From Acanthopleura granulata (lineage: Eukaryota > Mollusca > Polyplacophora > Chitonida > Chitonidae), in NCBI GenBank assembly GCA_016165875.1, contig JABBOT010000023.1, positions 3,511,644 through 3,575,643 of the forward strand: a stretch of DNA of 64,000 bases, read 5' to 3'. The translations under genes were made by a program, and so were the position numbers. Within the stretch, counting starts at the first letter, position 1, and each line of letters starts with the position of its first letter. Of the stretch, positions 33,969 through 46,500 are shown in pieces. Under the pieces are notes generated by a model. That model ran no database searches. It saw nothing but the letters and a program-made list of their open reading frames with translations, and had not been told where the DNA came from.

Positions 33969-35475
33969 GAAAATGCACACCACTGGTTACAACTTAGACC
34001 TCCACCAGCTTCATGGTCCAAGCGGAATGAAGACAAATAAAAATGCAGTGATGTTAAATATAATATCCAAATCATACACGGGATGAATTTGCTAGGCATA
34101 AGTATAAAAAACTATTGAGTTCTGTGTTTGCATTTGAAAAAAAAAATGATTAATCGTCATATTTATGTATATACGTGTATATGAATGTGTTAAATGAATA
34201 TAAAGCATGGATATATATATGTAAGATTTGTCAACATCACAAAAAATCAACAGCACACAACGTATACATATTTGTTTACAATACATCGATGGCTTGGATA
34301 TTTTGGAATAAATTTCCAGCAACAATGTTTTCGTCCACGAGAATACTTTTCCTCACAGAATAAATACGAACTTATATTCATGTTCGGCAAATATAAGCAT
34401 TCCAAGTGCTCAGTTATACACACATCATAGAAGTCCACTATCCCAATTCAATCCTAGGTATCTTATATTCGTCAATGTATAGTCTGCAAGCTAGGATTTT
34501 AAATAAACCGTTGTCTGTTTTCGGATATATGACATTCTCGTGATGTTCCCATCCCTATATAACCTGCTTCAACATCATTGAATGATGACGTGCGTCATAA
34601 ATGATCCATTCTATCGGGAAGGAAAAAGTCCTGAAGGAAACAGGAGAAGTTAACCGGTTAAAATTTATAAATAATAAATGGTTCCGTTGGATGAATTTCA
34701 TTGACTCGTATTATCTTTGTACATTCGAATCTTCGCCTGGTTAAGGGTTACACTGTACACTACTATTACAATAGTTACGTTTAAGTGCTTTTATAGTGAT
34801 GATCTATGTCTTGTCATGTATTGTCATATAAGTTTTGCAAGACGTTAGATACAACTTAACTTACAACTTACAAAGCCGTACGTTACCAGGTGGTTACGGC
34901 GAGGTCTATTTCGTTGCTAAACATGTCATAACGACGAGTGTTCACAGTAAAATGACCCGAATGCTGAAGTGGCACAGAGTGGGCACAGCAACGACTTCGT
35001 GGGGCTGTTTTGTAGTAAGCCTAAACTCTCCTGAGAACCCATGAGCCGTGCGTAGCGTAAGCCTTGGAAACCTTTCAAGAGGACTCGCTTGGCCGCTTGT
35101 ATTGCTTCTCTTAGCTCAATATGCTGTCCACTGGTCAGTAATTTTGAATGACTACCAAGAATACGACTGTACATGCAGATATGGTCTATAATTCCATCTG
35201 TAATACGGGTTTGTGTTCAGCTCTTGGAGCTCATGTAAAGCCCTGGTCACGTACAGGCATGTTTGTTCCTTATTTCCATATGTATCTCTGCAGGTGTGGG
35301 TACGGAACTGAAGCCAATGTTAATCCATTTGGGGACAGCACTTTTTGCAGCTCTCAGCTAAGGAGCTAGCTAAGCACTGGTAGCTAACTTCAAGATCTGC
35401 TCCTAACATTACCTTTATAACACTGTCCAATCGTTTACAATCTTTGTTCCGTCACCCTTTTTTCACACTGTTGGT

Positions 35476-35612
35476 ATCTGATATCACAAAATTAATGTCT
35501 GCTAGCACAACGCTAACCTCCGATATCACAACTATATTGCGTGCTATCACAACATTGTTGTCTGCTATCACAAAAGTATTGCCTGCTATCACAATATTCA
35601 TAACCATACACA
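35476..35612. repeat. About 28-bp imperfect tandem repeat
   Basis: Five units built on 'tctgctatcacaa' (cores tatcacaac, tgctatcacaac, ctgctatcacaaa) are present. No function is visible. Confidence 0.75.
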
Positions 35613-35739
35613 TTAGGAATTGTACAATCCCATCACAAAGCAGAACAATCACAATTATTATGGGTAGCCACATGGGTTTTTGCAGAAACACTTTCAATCA
35701 GTTTACAGTGAATCATCATTACAGTCAGTCCCAGTCCCA

Positions 35740-35925
35740 GTAGTAGTGTTCGTAGCCACAGTATCATCTGGTGTCGTCATATTCATACAGGCAGTCTAAA
35801 GAGCCACAGTCATTCATAACTTTCACATCCACAGCCACAATATTCATAATCTAAGTGACACTTAGAATCTTCATATTCATACAGACATAGTCATTCATAG
35901 CTTTCACATTCACATGCAGACACTA
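35740..35925. repeat. Imperfect repeats with 'agtcattcatarctttcaca'
   Basis: Two to three irregular copies of 'cagtcattcataactttcac' and 'atattcatacagac' blocks are present. Confidence 0.55.
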
Positions 35926-36816
35926 TTTTTATAGTAAAAAAATCATCTCCGTCGCACATCCAGTCTCTGTTATGATCCAATCGCTATCTAAGTATGTAGA
36001 CACGAGTACTCAAACAAAATCGATGTTATAAAATTCACACTCTCACGTGCATTCATCAAGAGTTCATTAATAATTATCATCCTCGTAATAGTAACAAAAA
36101 CTGGGTCATCGTAAACGTTCATAAATGATGGTCTAAAATGATTTCAAAATTATTAAGCAGGACACTAGTAAAAATGAAAATCTACTTCTTTACAAAGTTT
36201 CGTCGTTGGAATAAGAATATTATACTTCGGACATATATGTCTATAAAAACATTATGTGCTAATCTCGGCATTTCTATACTGGTTAAAATGAAGTTAATTT
36301 TATGCAGATCAGTTCGACCAAAATGTTAGAAGATAGAAGTTAAAGTCATTATCAGTCACATAAAGACAATAATCATGGTAAGTGATAAGATTACATAATT
36401 CGCAGTTCGATCATGAGCTGTGTATAATCTCTCCAAAACACAGAAAGTTTGTTTTGTATCATCATAATGTAAGTGGCAAGTATGTGAGAGGCCTACTCTA
36501 ATTCGGCGAAAAAGAAAATGAATGTTGGAACATTTATACATATAATGTAGGATCAGCTTGAAATAAATATCCCCCTAGAGTCAGCATGAAACAGCTTACG
36601 TCACTACCTGAAACAGTTCTACATGATAGATACAAATCAGGCACCATTGATCATTCCCACTGTGGTGAGTGACGGAATAAAAAAGAACGTTCACAAAAGT
36701 TAATCATTACATAAGGTAATCGAGTATTCCCTTATCAGCAGAAACCTGTCACAAGCCCCACAAGGCAACCAAAGCCAGTCGCTTGAAATCTGGCTTTAAC
36801 AGAGGTATACTTGATG

Positions 36817-36822
36817 TTTAAT
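36817..36822 (-). terminator. Candidate polyadenylation signal of gene B (ATTAAA)
   Basis: ATTAAA, the commonest variant signal, lies about 230 bp past the gene B stop on the minus strand. I saw no AATAAA on that strand in this interval. Confidence 0.35.
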
Positions 36823-37049
36823 TGTACAGGGCAGCACAAATTCTGATACTCACTGGAAAAGAAGCTTCCCTTAGGGAGACAAACCTTGAGCACAGGTGAG
36901 GTAATCAGCTCGGCAGAACGAATGGGAGTTCAGAAAGAGAATTTAGTGGTACATCTAAAACCTAAGGATCAAATCGAGACTCAAGGAATCAAACAAGGGA
37001 CCACAGAGATAAATCAAAGAAGCATATCGACAGTAAGTGTTTTTGATGA

Positions 37050-37575
37050 TCAGTAAAGCACCTCGTTTTCGTTCACCGGCCCAGGCACGGAAGGGCCTGT
37101 CAGATGTCCATTAATATCGGTGTTCATGGCCATGTCACGAAACGACACGTGTCGGTCGGAACCCTGGGACGAGTCGTTGTTGGAGGAGACATGAGTATCC
37201 GGTATTATGTCACTTCCGGTCTTGTCGCCTTGGCTGTCGTCTACTCTCTCGCTGCCGCCGTCTTCGGCAAACAGCGTGCTGACGCCGCTATCTCGGTGAC
37301 CGTTAAACGGGTTTGTGTGCTGTTCCGAACTCGGTTCAGATCTCGTCGGCTCCGAAAATTCCTCAATGTTCTCGTAGCCCTTATTTCTTTCGCTCTTCTT
37401 TTTGAACTTCCTGTTGCGCTCCACTGGAATGATGCTCTTTTCCTCATTGTACACCACTTGACCACTCGCCAATACGGCCCTCTCCGCGTCCGACAAAGGC
37501 TGGATTCCAATCTCTCTCTCATCCGCCATCTTCGCGGAACGAGCCTCACTGTTCGCCTTCCGATCACGCATTTGT
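37050..37575 (-). CDS. Gene B cytoplasmic tail exon
   Basis: The exon opens RQMRDRKANSEARSAKM and ends VNENEVLY-stop (about 175 residues). It contains VVYNEEKS, then NRKFKKKSERNKGYENIEEF (YENI is a Yxx-hydrophobic motif usable by SH2 or AP-2 proteins), then a Ser/Asp-rich, probably unstructured stretch and a last residue Tyr. No catalytic domain is seen. Codons are GC-richer than the surrounding DNA. The acceptor is CACAAG, phase 2. Confidence 0.85.
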
Positions 37576-40500
37576 CTTGTGAAGAAAAGAAAAAAAAATT
37601 ATGGAAAATTAGCCTTACCTCTGCAGAAAAATGTGCAGGAAAGCTCTTCGATTAGAGATTGATGCTATCTATGTACAAGAGACTCTCGAAGGACGAGTGG
37701 TGTAAAAGACCGTCCTTGAGGTACGCTACGCCTTGCCGGTCAAAAAAAATGGTCGTGCTCTCCTATTCAACTCCCCATGACTCTGCCGTGACCGGAAGTC
37801 ATAAGATTTAACAGCAAGCATGAGACAAAACTGTTGGCTTAGTTGGAGAGAGTGAACAAAAAATAATAATAAATGAATAAACATAGCTTGGCAATACTGA
37901 AGATATGCCGCAGACCCTAATACAGTTACCTTGACCCCGCCTTGTAGCAGTTCACACACTACAATTTTCATTCTTCAGATTCCATCAGTTACAAGGTCAT
38001 TGCTCTACATAAATCACCATGCATAACTGTCTGATCGTAGATAACACATTAATTAAATGCACGTGTATTTGCCTGCAATTCCAAACTTCAGGCCTTCTTT
38101 AAAAAGTCATCACTGTATACAACCCTTGTACAAAAACAGTGGAAGTCGGTAGAGAAAGTTTTTTTCTTCGGACTAACTGTAATGAAAAAGCTGGTGGAAG
38201 GACTTTTCGTGACACGGTTTGTATTGGACGAAAATGGTGCTTACCGTTTACATTCCACGAGGACGATGATGAGAAGTATAAGGACCACACTTCCAACACC
38301 AACCCCTATAATCAACTTGGCTGCAAGGACAAAAGGCTAATTCAGATCTGCACATAAAAATAATCTGGTGACATCCAAGAAGATTTACGACGTGAAAGCC
38401 AAACCATATTTAGTTCACAGGTTTTCAAAAAGACTTAATCTCCAACACAATATTATAGCGAAAATGTCTGATGCGTTCTTAAGGGTTCACAGTCACGTAT
38501 GGACACGCGCTACCTAGTGCCCAAAGGGGCAGTGTAGAAGCAACGATTCAAATTCAGCAACGACACTGCATGTTTCAGATATTGAGGTAAATTAATTCTG
38601 ATTGGCTCACCGGTTTTCGCACATGATTATTTTTTACAAGATAGGGCAGTAAAATATATGAACAGATGCCATGCAACCAAGAGCCAATTGCAGGTCACAG
38701 GCTCCTATTGTGTGTTGTGATCGAATTTGTTTTTAATGCTGTCGGTTGAATCCGTGAGCAATTTACCTACAAGCATTTTTTGAAAAGAAAAAAGAAAATA
38801 AAATTCACTAATGACTTAAACTTAATAAGATTCACCAGAGAGATATTCGAGGATATGTTAGACAGGTGAGGGGGAGTGGAGTAGGGACACGGGTGGACTT
38901 ACTTTTTTCTTCCTCGTCCAAAGCGCTTGTGGATGCGGAAGGATCCCTGGTTGTGGAGGGTTGAGTCGATGACTGAGGTTGGGTGTTAACAGTGCCACTA
39001 CCAGTTGTTGATTTCATGGTCTTGCTGGTAGGAACAGTAGATTTATCAGGAGTCGATGACGACGTATTGTTCGTTGTGGTGGTCGAGGTGGTTGTGGTTG
39101 GAGGAGAACTCCTCCCTTCGTAGCCACCTGTCGAACACAGCAAGGTTTATTTTGTCATGACTTTATATATGACAGCAAATAATATAGGCTTACAATGCCC
39201 ACTAACACATGTATTCATCGCAGAAAGCAACACATCAATTTAATATTTCACATGTGTAATAGGCGTATGGTATGATTATGTCAGATATAAGCTTCCAAAG
39301 GATGAAGCAAGCTACAGATGCTCCGAGTGGTCGCCATGGCTACACGTCGTACCTAGAGTTTCTACTTTTTCGAAGTCTGTAGACTTTCTGAATGTACTCT
39401 GTGGCTATCATTTACTTTTTATAAGCAATAGCTAAGTGATGTCGTGCCCTGTTCATGTGTTGCGTTGTGACGCTGGAATGCTTGTAAAACCGTAATACCC
39501 CTGATGCTCTGATACATGTGGTCGATCGTGTAAGCCGCCATATTGTTTGTATCGGCGACATACTCTTGTCATCACAGAAACCTTTTGAACGTTTTCACTG
39601 TTTGCTGAACTGAAGAGCACAGTCGTTCTCCTGCCTTGTATATTCCAATGTATGGAAACCTGTTGGCAACAGCTGTCCTTTCACCTTTTGTCACAAAGGT
39701 GCTACACATGATATTCCACAGCTGTGTGTGATGGTGGTTCCATTCTGAATCTACAGTGGGCAGTTTGTGCCATTACTGGGGGTGAGCACCACATAACCTT
39801 GACATGTAATGGTGTGTTATAATCTGAATACCGCCCAAGTACTGACAATCTGCTTTTTCTGTTTCAGTCATACTTCACAACGTAGCTCAAACTTTATAAC
39901 CTTTCGCCGTTTGTGGTTTGGTTACGTAACAAATTAAGGAATATATTTCCTTGAGGTGAACTTCTAAGATCTCACATGTAACTTTAAGCCACGTACATTT
40001 ACCGTACGAATAGCTGTAAAGTTAGCCAATTGCGTCTTGCAATCTAGAAACCTTTATGATAAAGGTGCTAACAAACACGTGATACTTTCACTTTGTTGTA
40101 TTTATTGGAACCTAAATCCACGTTGAAATTATGTGTTTCTCAGGATTTAGGGGATTTACAAATAACCCATCAATTGGTCTGAATAAAGGGCACATCAAGA
40201 AACCTCAAGATAGGCGCTGGTGTTCATCATCGCCGTCCATTTCACATGAGTAAATCGCGTTACACATGCCACAAGTTTCTTTGTATGCATTACAAACAAA
40301 TCACATGATGTTGAATAAATCACATCATTATATCCTAGAGAATTTGTGATAACATTTATTAACAGAACATGAATCCAGTCTAATTCCTACCATTTCAACA
40401 AGTTGGATACATCTGTAAAAAATCATACTTCATTAAACCTTCAGAAGGTTTGGGCTAACTTGTAGCCATCCTGGTATTTTTATATTTATTAACCTCCCAC

Positions 40501-43500
40501 GTTTATGTTTGACTGGAACGAGTAGTGACCTTTGATCGCCCCACACCTTTATGTTTAACTGGAACAAGAAGTGACTTTTAACCTCCCGACACCTTAATGT
40601 TTGACTGTAACAAGTAGTGACCTTTAATCTCCCCCACGCACCTTCCCTCCCTCAATAAAGGAATGCAAATAGGATGTGACTTTTGATCTCCAGTCATAAA
40701 GGGCCCTTTTCCAATCGCCCTATGGTGGTGCAATAGCGAGGCGTATATATTTTCATGCACAGAGAAGAAACAGAGAAGAAAAACAGACACTTATTTGAAT
40801 CACTCCAACTGCTATACAACATATCGTGAAAAATCGGAACGGTTTACTTCACCAAAAGATAAAATTAAGGTCCGAAGAGAATTCTCTATTTCAAGACATT
40901 TTCTTGAGTGAATTCTCATCATAATAAAATTATGTTTAGGTGAACTAAAATTATTACTGCATATTTGATATCAAGTCATAATAGGTTGAAGTATCATGTT
41001 GATTCACGCAATCATATGTTTGTAAATCGAGAAAAATGCAAAATTTTCTGTGGTCATCACAGCTGTAGATTTGCCATAATAGTTCGTGGCTTCTAACTCG
41101 TTTAGTTTCCATAATGAAGACTTTACCTACGCGACTTAACGAACTTAACCCTAAGTTAGTCAGCTCCATTCCAGTCACTCAAAGTACACTTTTTAAATGC
41201 TTAATGTGAGTTACAGAGAAAATTAATTTAACCTAACAAGAAAAAATTCGTCATAGTTTAGATATCAGATAATTTTCCAAATACACTATGTATGCATGTA
41301 TTGTATACGATATATACTTGTGACATGTGGCTCTTCAGGTATCCGCATATCGTAAAATTACATAGGGGCAGATACACCTACATGTGTCATGTGTGTCTAT
41401 TTCCTTAATAAAAATCCTACAAACGCCCAGTCACATATTCGCAGTATAATTTTAATACAAAACTTGTTTTAACAAAATAACATCATACAGATTTGGTAGG
41501 GAGAGATTTTATACCATGTATTCAATTAAAATATATATACTAGACAAATGGTTAGCAAAGAATATTGGCAGCTTGCTTGTGCTACACCTATTACATAACA
41601 ACACGTCAACGGCATATCGGGGACGGCTTTGCATCATTTCGCAGAAATACCTGTCACTGTTAGCAGGTTGATGATCAGGAAGAGCGAGAGGGGAATGCTT
41701 TCTCATCTGATTGTTTCTTTGTGAATATTTTGAGTTCCAAAAGTGATAATCAATGATAATACTTAACAAATAAGCACTGATAGTGTATTGCCCCAAAATT
41801 AGAGGCCTCATCGCTGATGTCGAGACACGGTTTATAACCATTAAATGAAATAATGTTGCAGAAGGTTTTGTTGTTGCACGCTCTCGTTTGAAATCTAAAA
41901 AGTCCATCGCTGACTGGAACATCACACACTTTCGGTGCACTCTCTGCCGTCTGTGCAACACATCCACCGGAAATAATGCCATAATTAATTTTGATAATGT
42001 CTACGACGAAGCCATATTCGCAGGTAAGTGTTGGTCTGCCACTACATACGTAAAACCAGTCCGGTGGTTCGTTCTCTGCAACATAAAGCATATTTATATC
42101 AATCACGCGTTCGCATACCACTGCTGTATTTCATCGACAAGCCCTTTTTGGTCGACATTATTACTTAAACCCTTTATCGTTTAGTTACAGCAGAAAGCTG
42201 GAATCATCCTCCAGTGTATTTATAGTCAATACCTGTAGAACAGCAATATTCTACTCACGGCATGAAACTGTCACAAGCACGTAACTTGATTTCGTGTGTG
42301 CAAGTTTGCTTGTAAGAAACCCAGTCAACATTACTTCGTTTTCTATATTTAGATCAATACATGTATTACTGCCTCAGTGAAGCAATATACCGACGATACC
42401 GCTCACTACACAGTACTCTACTACAGAACACCGACTTGAAGATGATCAGGCTCTAGGATCACAAAGGTGTCTTATTCTTAAGTTAGTCTTCACGTGGTAT
42501 TATTCCTGGAATCCTGATTCCTGGATTTAAAATTAAATTCCAATTTGTATTTTTGGCATGAAAGTCTAAGATAACTCTTGATATTAAAATAAAAACTTTC
42601 CAAGTTAGTCACAATTTTTAGCACTTTAAAACAGCTACCGGTAGTTCTGTATGCCAGGGATGGTACATACGCCGAAGATATCCAATGTAAGGTTACTTTA
42701 TAGATCAATGCTACATAGCCATTATCACACACATGTACCGATAAGCCGTTAATTGAGGAAAATTTATCAAGGTATCATTACGATATTTATCTTTCGAATG
42801 AGCAGTAACACATTTTCCTGAGGTTTCCTGAAGGAAAAGAGACACAACACAAGAAGCCATGCAGACACTCGTGTGTAGTGTGACATGGTTAACGGGCATT
42901 GATACGATTTAAGGGCACCTCCAGATTTATCAAAGGTCCATCTTGTCTATATAGTAAAGAACTTATTATTACCACTTGCAAACACGTGAGCACAAAAGCT
43001 ATCATAAAAATCCTGCCTTATAGCAGCCATCGGCCAAGCAGGATAAGCGCTCAGACTCACGTGAAACCCAGCAGACGACAGCTTCAATATAATATGCGGT
43101 TATATCTTGTTTTGGTGATCACGTATTTGCCTGTGGTAAGTTCTTCACTACATAGACACGATGGACCTTTGATAAATCTGTAGGTGACCTTAAATCGTAT
43201 CAATACCCGCTAACCATAGCCAATTTTACTTTTTATTGGTCCTTCATCAAATAATCAGTAACCTTCAATTGTCACTAGAGTCCCATAAAACGATGTCATT
43301 CCACAAAGGGTACAATGACACATAAGAAGGCAACAAAAAAAAAAAAGAAAGAAAAAAGAAAAGAAAAAAAAAAACAAAAAACAAGTCCCCCAATTTGGTC
43401 TGTGACTAACCTTTCAAGATCAAGACCAAGAGTGCGAAAAGGCACCCCCCCCTCCACCACACACAGGACTAGGATTATAAATTTTATGATAGGAATAGTC

Positions 43501-46500
43501 ATCAGCCTTCTCATTAAAACATTTAGGTATTTCCAAGCTGTGGTCCTATTGTATAATTATGACGCTTATGGTATAAATACATGCAAGACAACCTGACAAA
43601 AAAATTCCGGACGGCAAGACGTCGGTTCGAAACTGTGCCCTTTTTGCTCACAGACAGATGGGTTGCGCATTGATTCAACCAGATTTTGAGCGTCACTTAT
43701 ATTATAAATGTAAACTAGCATTTCGTGTACCCACGGATACACAGTCAGTACCTAATGGAATGCAAGCTGTTTAGAGCCGTGCACGAACTTCAACTTGTAC
43801 ATAGTTGTTACCCGTTAAAATTGTCACAATACAGGCGTACAGGAATAGTCAGGTGAGCTGTAAGTTGGTAATAGTCAGAAGTCAAATAAAGAACACACAG
43901 GTGCCTTGAAGTAAAGATAAACTTGAAGCTCTATAGACAGGGAAGTTAAACAGGTAGACTTTTTAACAATGTAGATGAAACTGTGGCCGCCTTCACAGTA
44001 ATGTCATTCCAACTTCATGATGAATGAAATGAACACAAAAACTCGGCATTTAGTATCGGACTAGCTTCAGATGTTATCCTAAAATAAAATGTTGATTGTA
44101 AGACTTTTCCGCTAAGGCAGAATACTTGATCTGCAAGAATCCAAAACCAGCTTTTCGAAAGCATGTTGATCATGTTACCCCTGTACTCAGGACGAGAAGG
44201 ATGGAAATGGGGAAGCCACTCTGTATTTTGTACACAAGGGACCTCTAAATGTGTATCTTTGTATATCTATGAATTCGAAGCCAACTTTTAGAAACCAAGC
44301 TGGATATGTTTTTCGCACATGATTATTTTTTATAAGATAGGGTAGTAAAATATATGAACAGATGCCATGCAACCAAGAGCGAATTGCAGGTTTCAGGCGC
44401 CTATTGTGTGTTGTGATCGAATTTGTTTTTAATGCTGTCGGTTGAATCCGTGAGCAATTTACCTACAAGCGTTTTTTGAAAAGAAAAAAGAAAATAAAAT
44501 TCACTAATGACTTAAACTTAATAAGATTCACCAGAGAGATATTCGAGGATATGTTAGACAGGTGAGGGGGAGTGGAGTAGGGACACGGGTGACTTACTTT
44601 TTTCTTCCTCGTCCAAAGCGCTTGTGGATGCGGAAGGATCCCTGGTTGTGGAGGGTTGAGTCGATGACTGAGGTTGGGTGTTAACAGTGCCACTACCAGT
44701 TGTTGATTTCATGGTCTTGCTGGTAGGAACAGTAGATTTAGCAGGAGTCGATGACGACGTAGTGTTCGTTGTCGTTAACGTTGTTGTTGGGGTTGGCGTT
44801 GTCGTTGTTGTTGTTTTCACGGTTGTGGTGATGGGAACAGTGGTGGATGTGGTGGTTGAAGTGGTTGTGGTTGGAGGAGGACTCCTCCCTTCGTAGCCAG
44901 CTGTCGTGCACAGCAAGGTTTATTTTGTCATGACTTTATACATGGCAGCAAATAATATAGGCTTACAATGCCCACTAACTCATGTATTCATCGCAGAAAG
45001 CAACACATCAATTTAATATTTCACATGTGTAATAGGCGTATGGTATGATTATGTCAGATATAAGCTTCCAAAGGATGAAGCAAGCTACAGATGCTCCGAG
45101 TTGACGCCATGGCTACACCAGAATGGTGGTTCCATTCTGAATCTACAGTGGGCAGTTTGTGCCATTACTGGGGGTGAGCACCACATAACCTTGACATGTA
45201 ATGGTGTGTTATGATCTGAACACCGCCCAAGTACTGACAATCTGCTTTTTCTGTTTCAGTCATACTTCACAACGTAGCTCAAACTTTATAATCTTTTGCC
45301 GTTCGTTGTTTGGTTACGTAACAAATTAAGGAATATATTTCCTGGAGGTGAACTTCTAAGATCTCACATGTAACTTTAAGCCACGTACATTTACCGTACG
45401 AATAGCTGTAAAGTTAGCCAATTCCGTCTTGCAATCCAGAAACCTTCATGATAAATGCTAACAAACACGTGATACTTTTACTTTGTTGTATTTATTGGAA
45501 CCTAAATCCACGTTGAAATTATGTGTTTCTCAGGATTTAGGGGATTTACAAATAACCCATCAACTGGTCTGAATAAAGGGCACATCAAGAAACCTCAAGA
45601 TAGGCGCTGGTGTTCATCATCGCCGTCCATTTCACATGAGTAAATCGCGTTACACATGCCACAAGTTTCTTTGTATGCATTACAAATAAATCACATAATG
45701 TTGAATAAATCACATCATTATATCCTAGCGAATATTGCAATAACAAATAAAGCAAGGTTCATTATCTCATAATCTCGTGGGAAGGTCAGCCAGCAACCTG
45801 CGGATGGTCGTGGGTTTACCACGGGCTCTGCTCGGTTTCTTCCCACGGTAATGTTCGCCGTCGTTAACCGTCAAATAAGTGGAGTATTTTTGATTACGGC
45901 GTAAAACACCAATCAATAATATATAAATTAAGTCTTCATATAAACACAAAGAAAGAAAGAAAGAAACAAATCATTATTTCATGAGAGTTAACTCACAGTA
46001 TTACAAACTTTGTTTGCGATAACATTTAGTAACAGAACATGAATCCAGTCTAATTCCTGCCTTTTCAACAAGTTGGATACGTCTGTAAAAAATCATACTT
46101 CATTAAACCTTCAGAAGCTTTGGGCTAACTTGTAGCCATCCTGGTATTTTTATATTTATTAACCTCCCACGTTTATGTTTGACTGGAACGAGTAGTGACC
46201 TTTGATCGCCCCACACCTTTATGTTTAACTGGAACAAGAAGTGACTTTTAACATCCCCACACCTTAATGTTTGACTGTAACAAGTAGTGACCTTTAATCT
46301 CCCACCCCACCACCCCACCCCCGGCACCCTCCCTCCCTCAATAAAGGAAAGCAAATAGGATGTGACTTTTGATCTCCAGTCATAAAGGGTCGTTTTCCGA
46401 CCGGACGGGAAATCGCCCTACGGTGGTGCAATAGTGAGGCGTATATATTTTCATGCACAGAGAAGAAACAGAGAAGAAAAACAGACACTTATTTGAATCA

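Larger units (their letters stand above)
24130..36815. other. Intergenic stretch between genes A and B; no recognised gene
   Basis: No exon with family resemblance or other recognisable homology was found on either strand in about 12.7 kb. Open frames are all under 110 codons and without motifs. Contents are SINE fragments (26151, 29272), a MITE-like element (30625), two R1 repeats (33484, 33841), an A-tract (32437-32461) and short tandem repeats (35476, 35740). The upstream regulatory region of gene A should lie at its left end. Confidence 0.55.
38615..44310. repeat. Segmental tandem duplication inside gene B, copy 1
   Basis: The block begins 'tttcgcacatgattat' and ends '...gctggatatgtt'. 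It aligns along its whole length to 44311-49892, with a few percent differences by eye. It has about 380 bp (around 39351-39730) absent from copy 2 and lacks the SINE-bearing insertion of copy 2. It contains lectin copy 1, stalk copy 1 and a MITE. Confidence 0.95.

Noticed and set aside
37104..37655. 183-codon plus-strand open frame
   Set aside because: It lies antisense to the gene B tail exon, which has homology of layout, a matching phase and an acceptor.
41888..42184. 98-codon plus-strand frame with Cys residues
   Set aside because: It is antisense to the gene B lectin exon, whose minus-strand frame matches paralogues in genes A and C.
42899..43183. 94-codon plus-strand frame, identical at 48506-48790
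   Set aside because: It lies entirely within the MITE; its ends encode the inverted repeats, and its identity in both blocks reflects duplication, not coding constraint.
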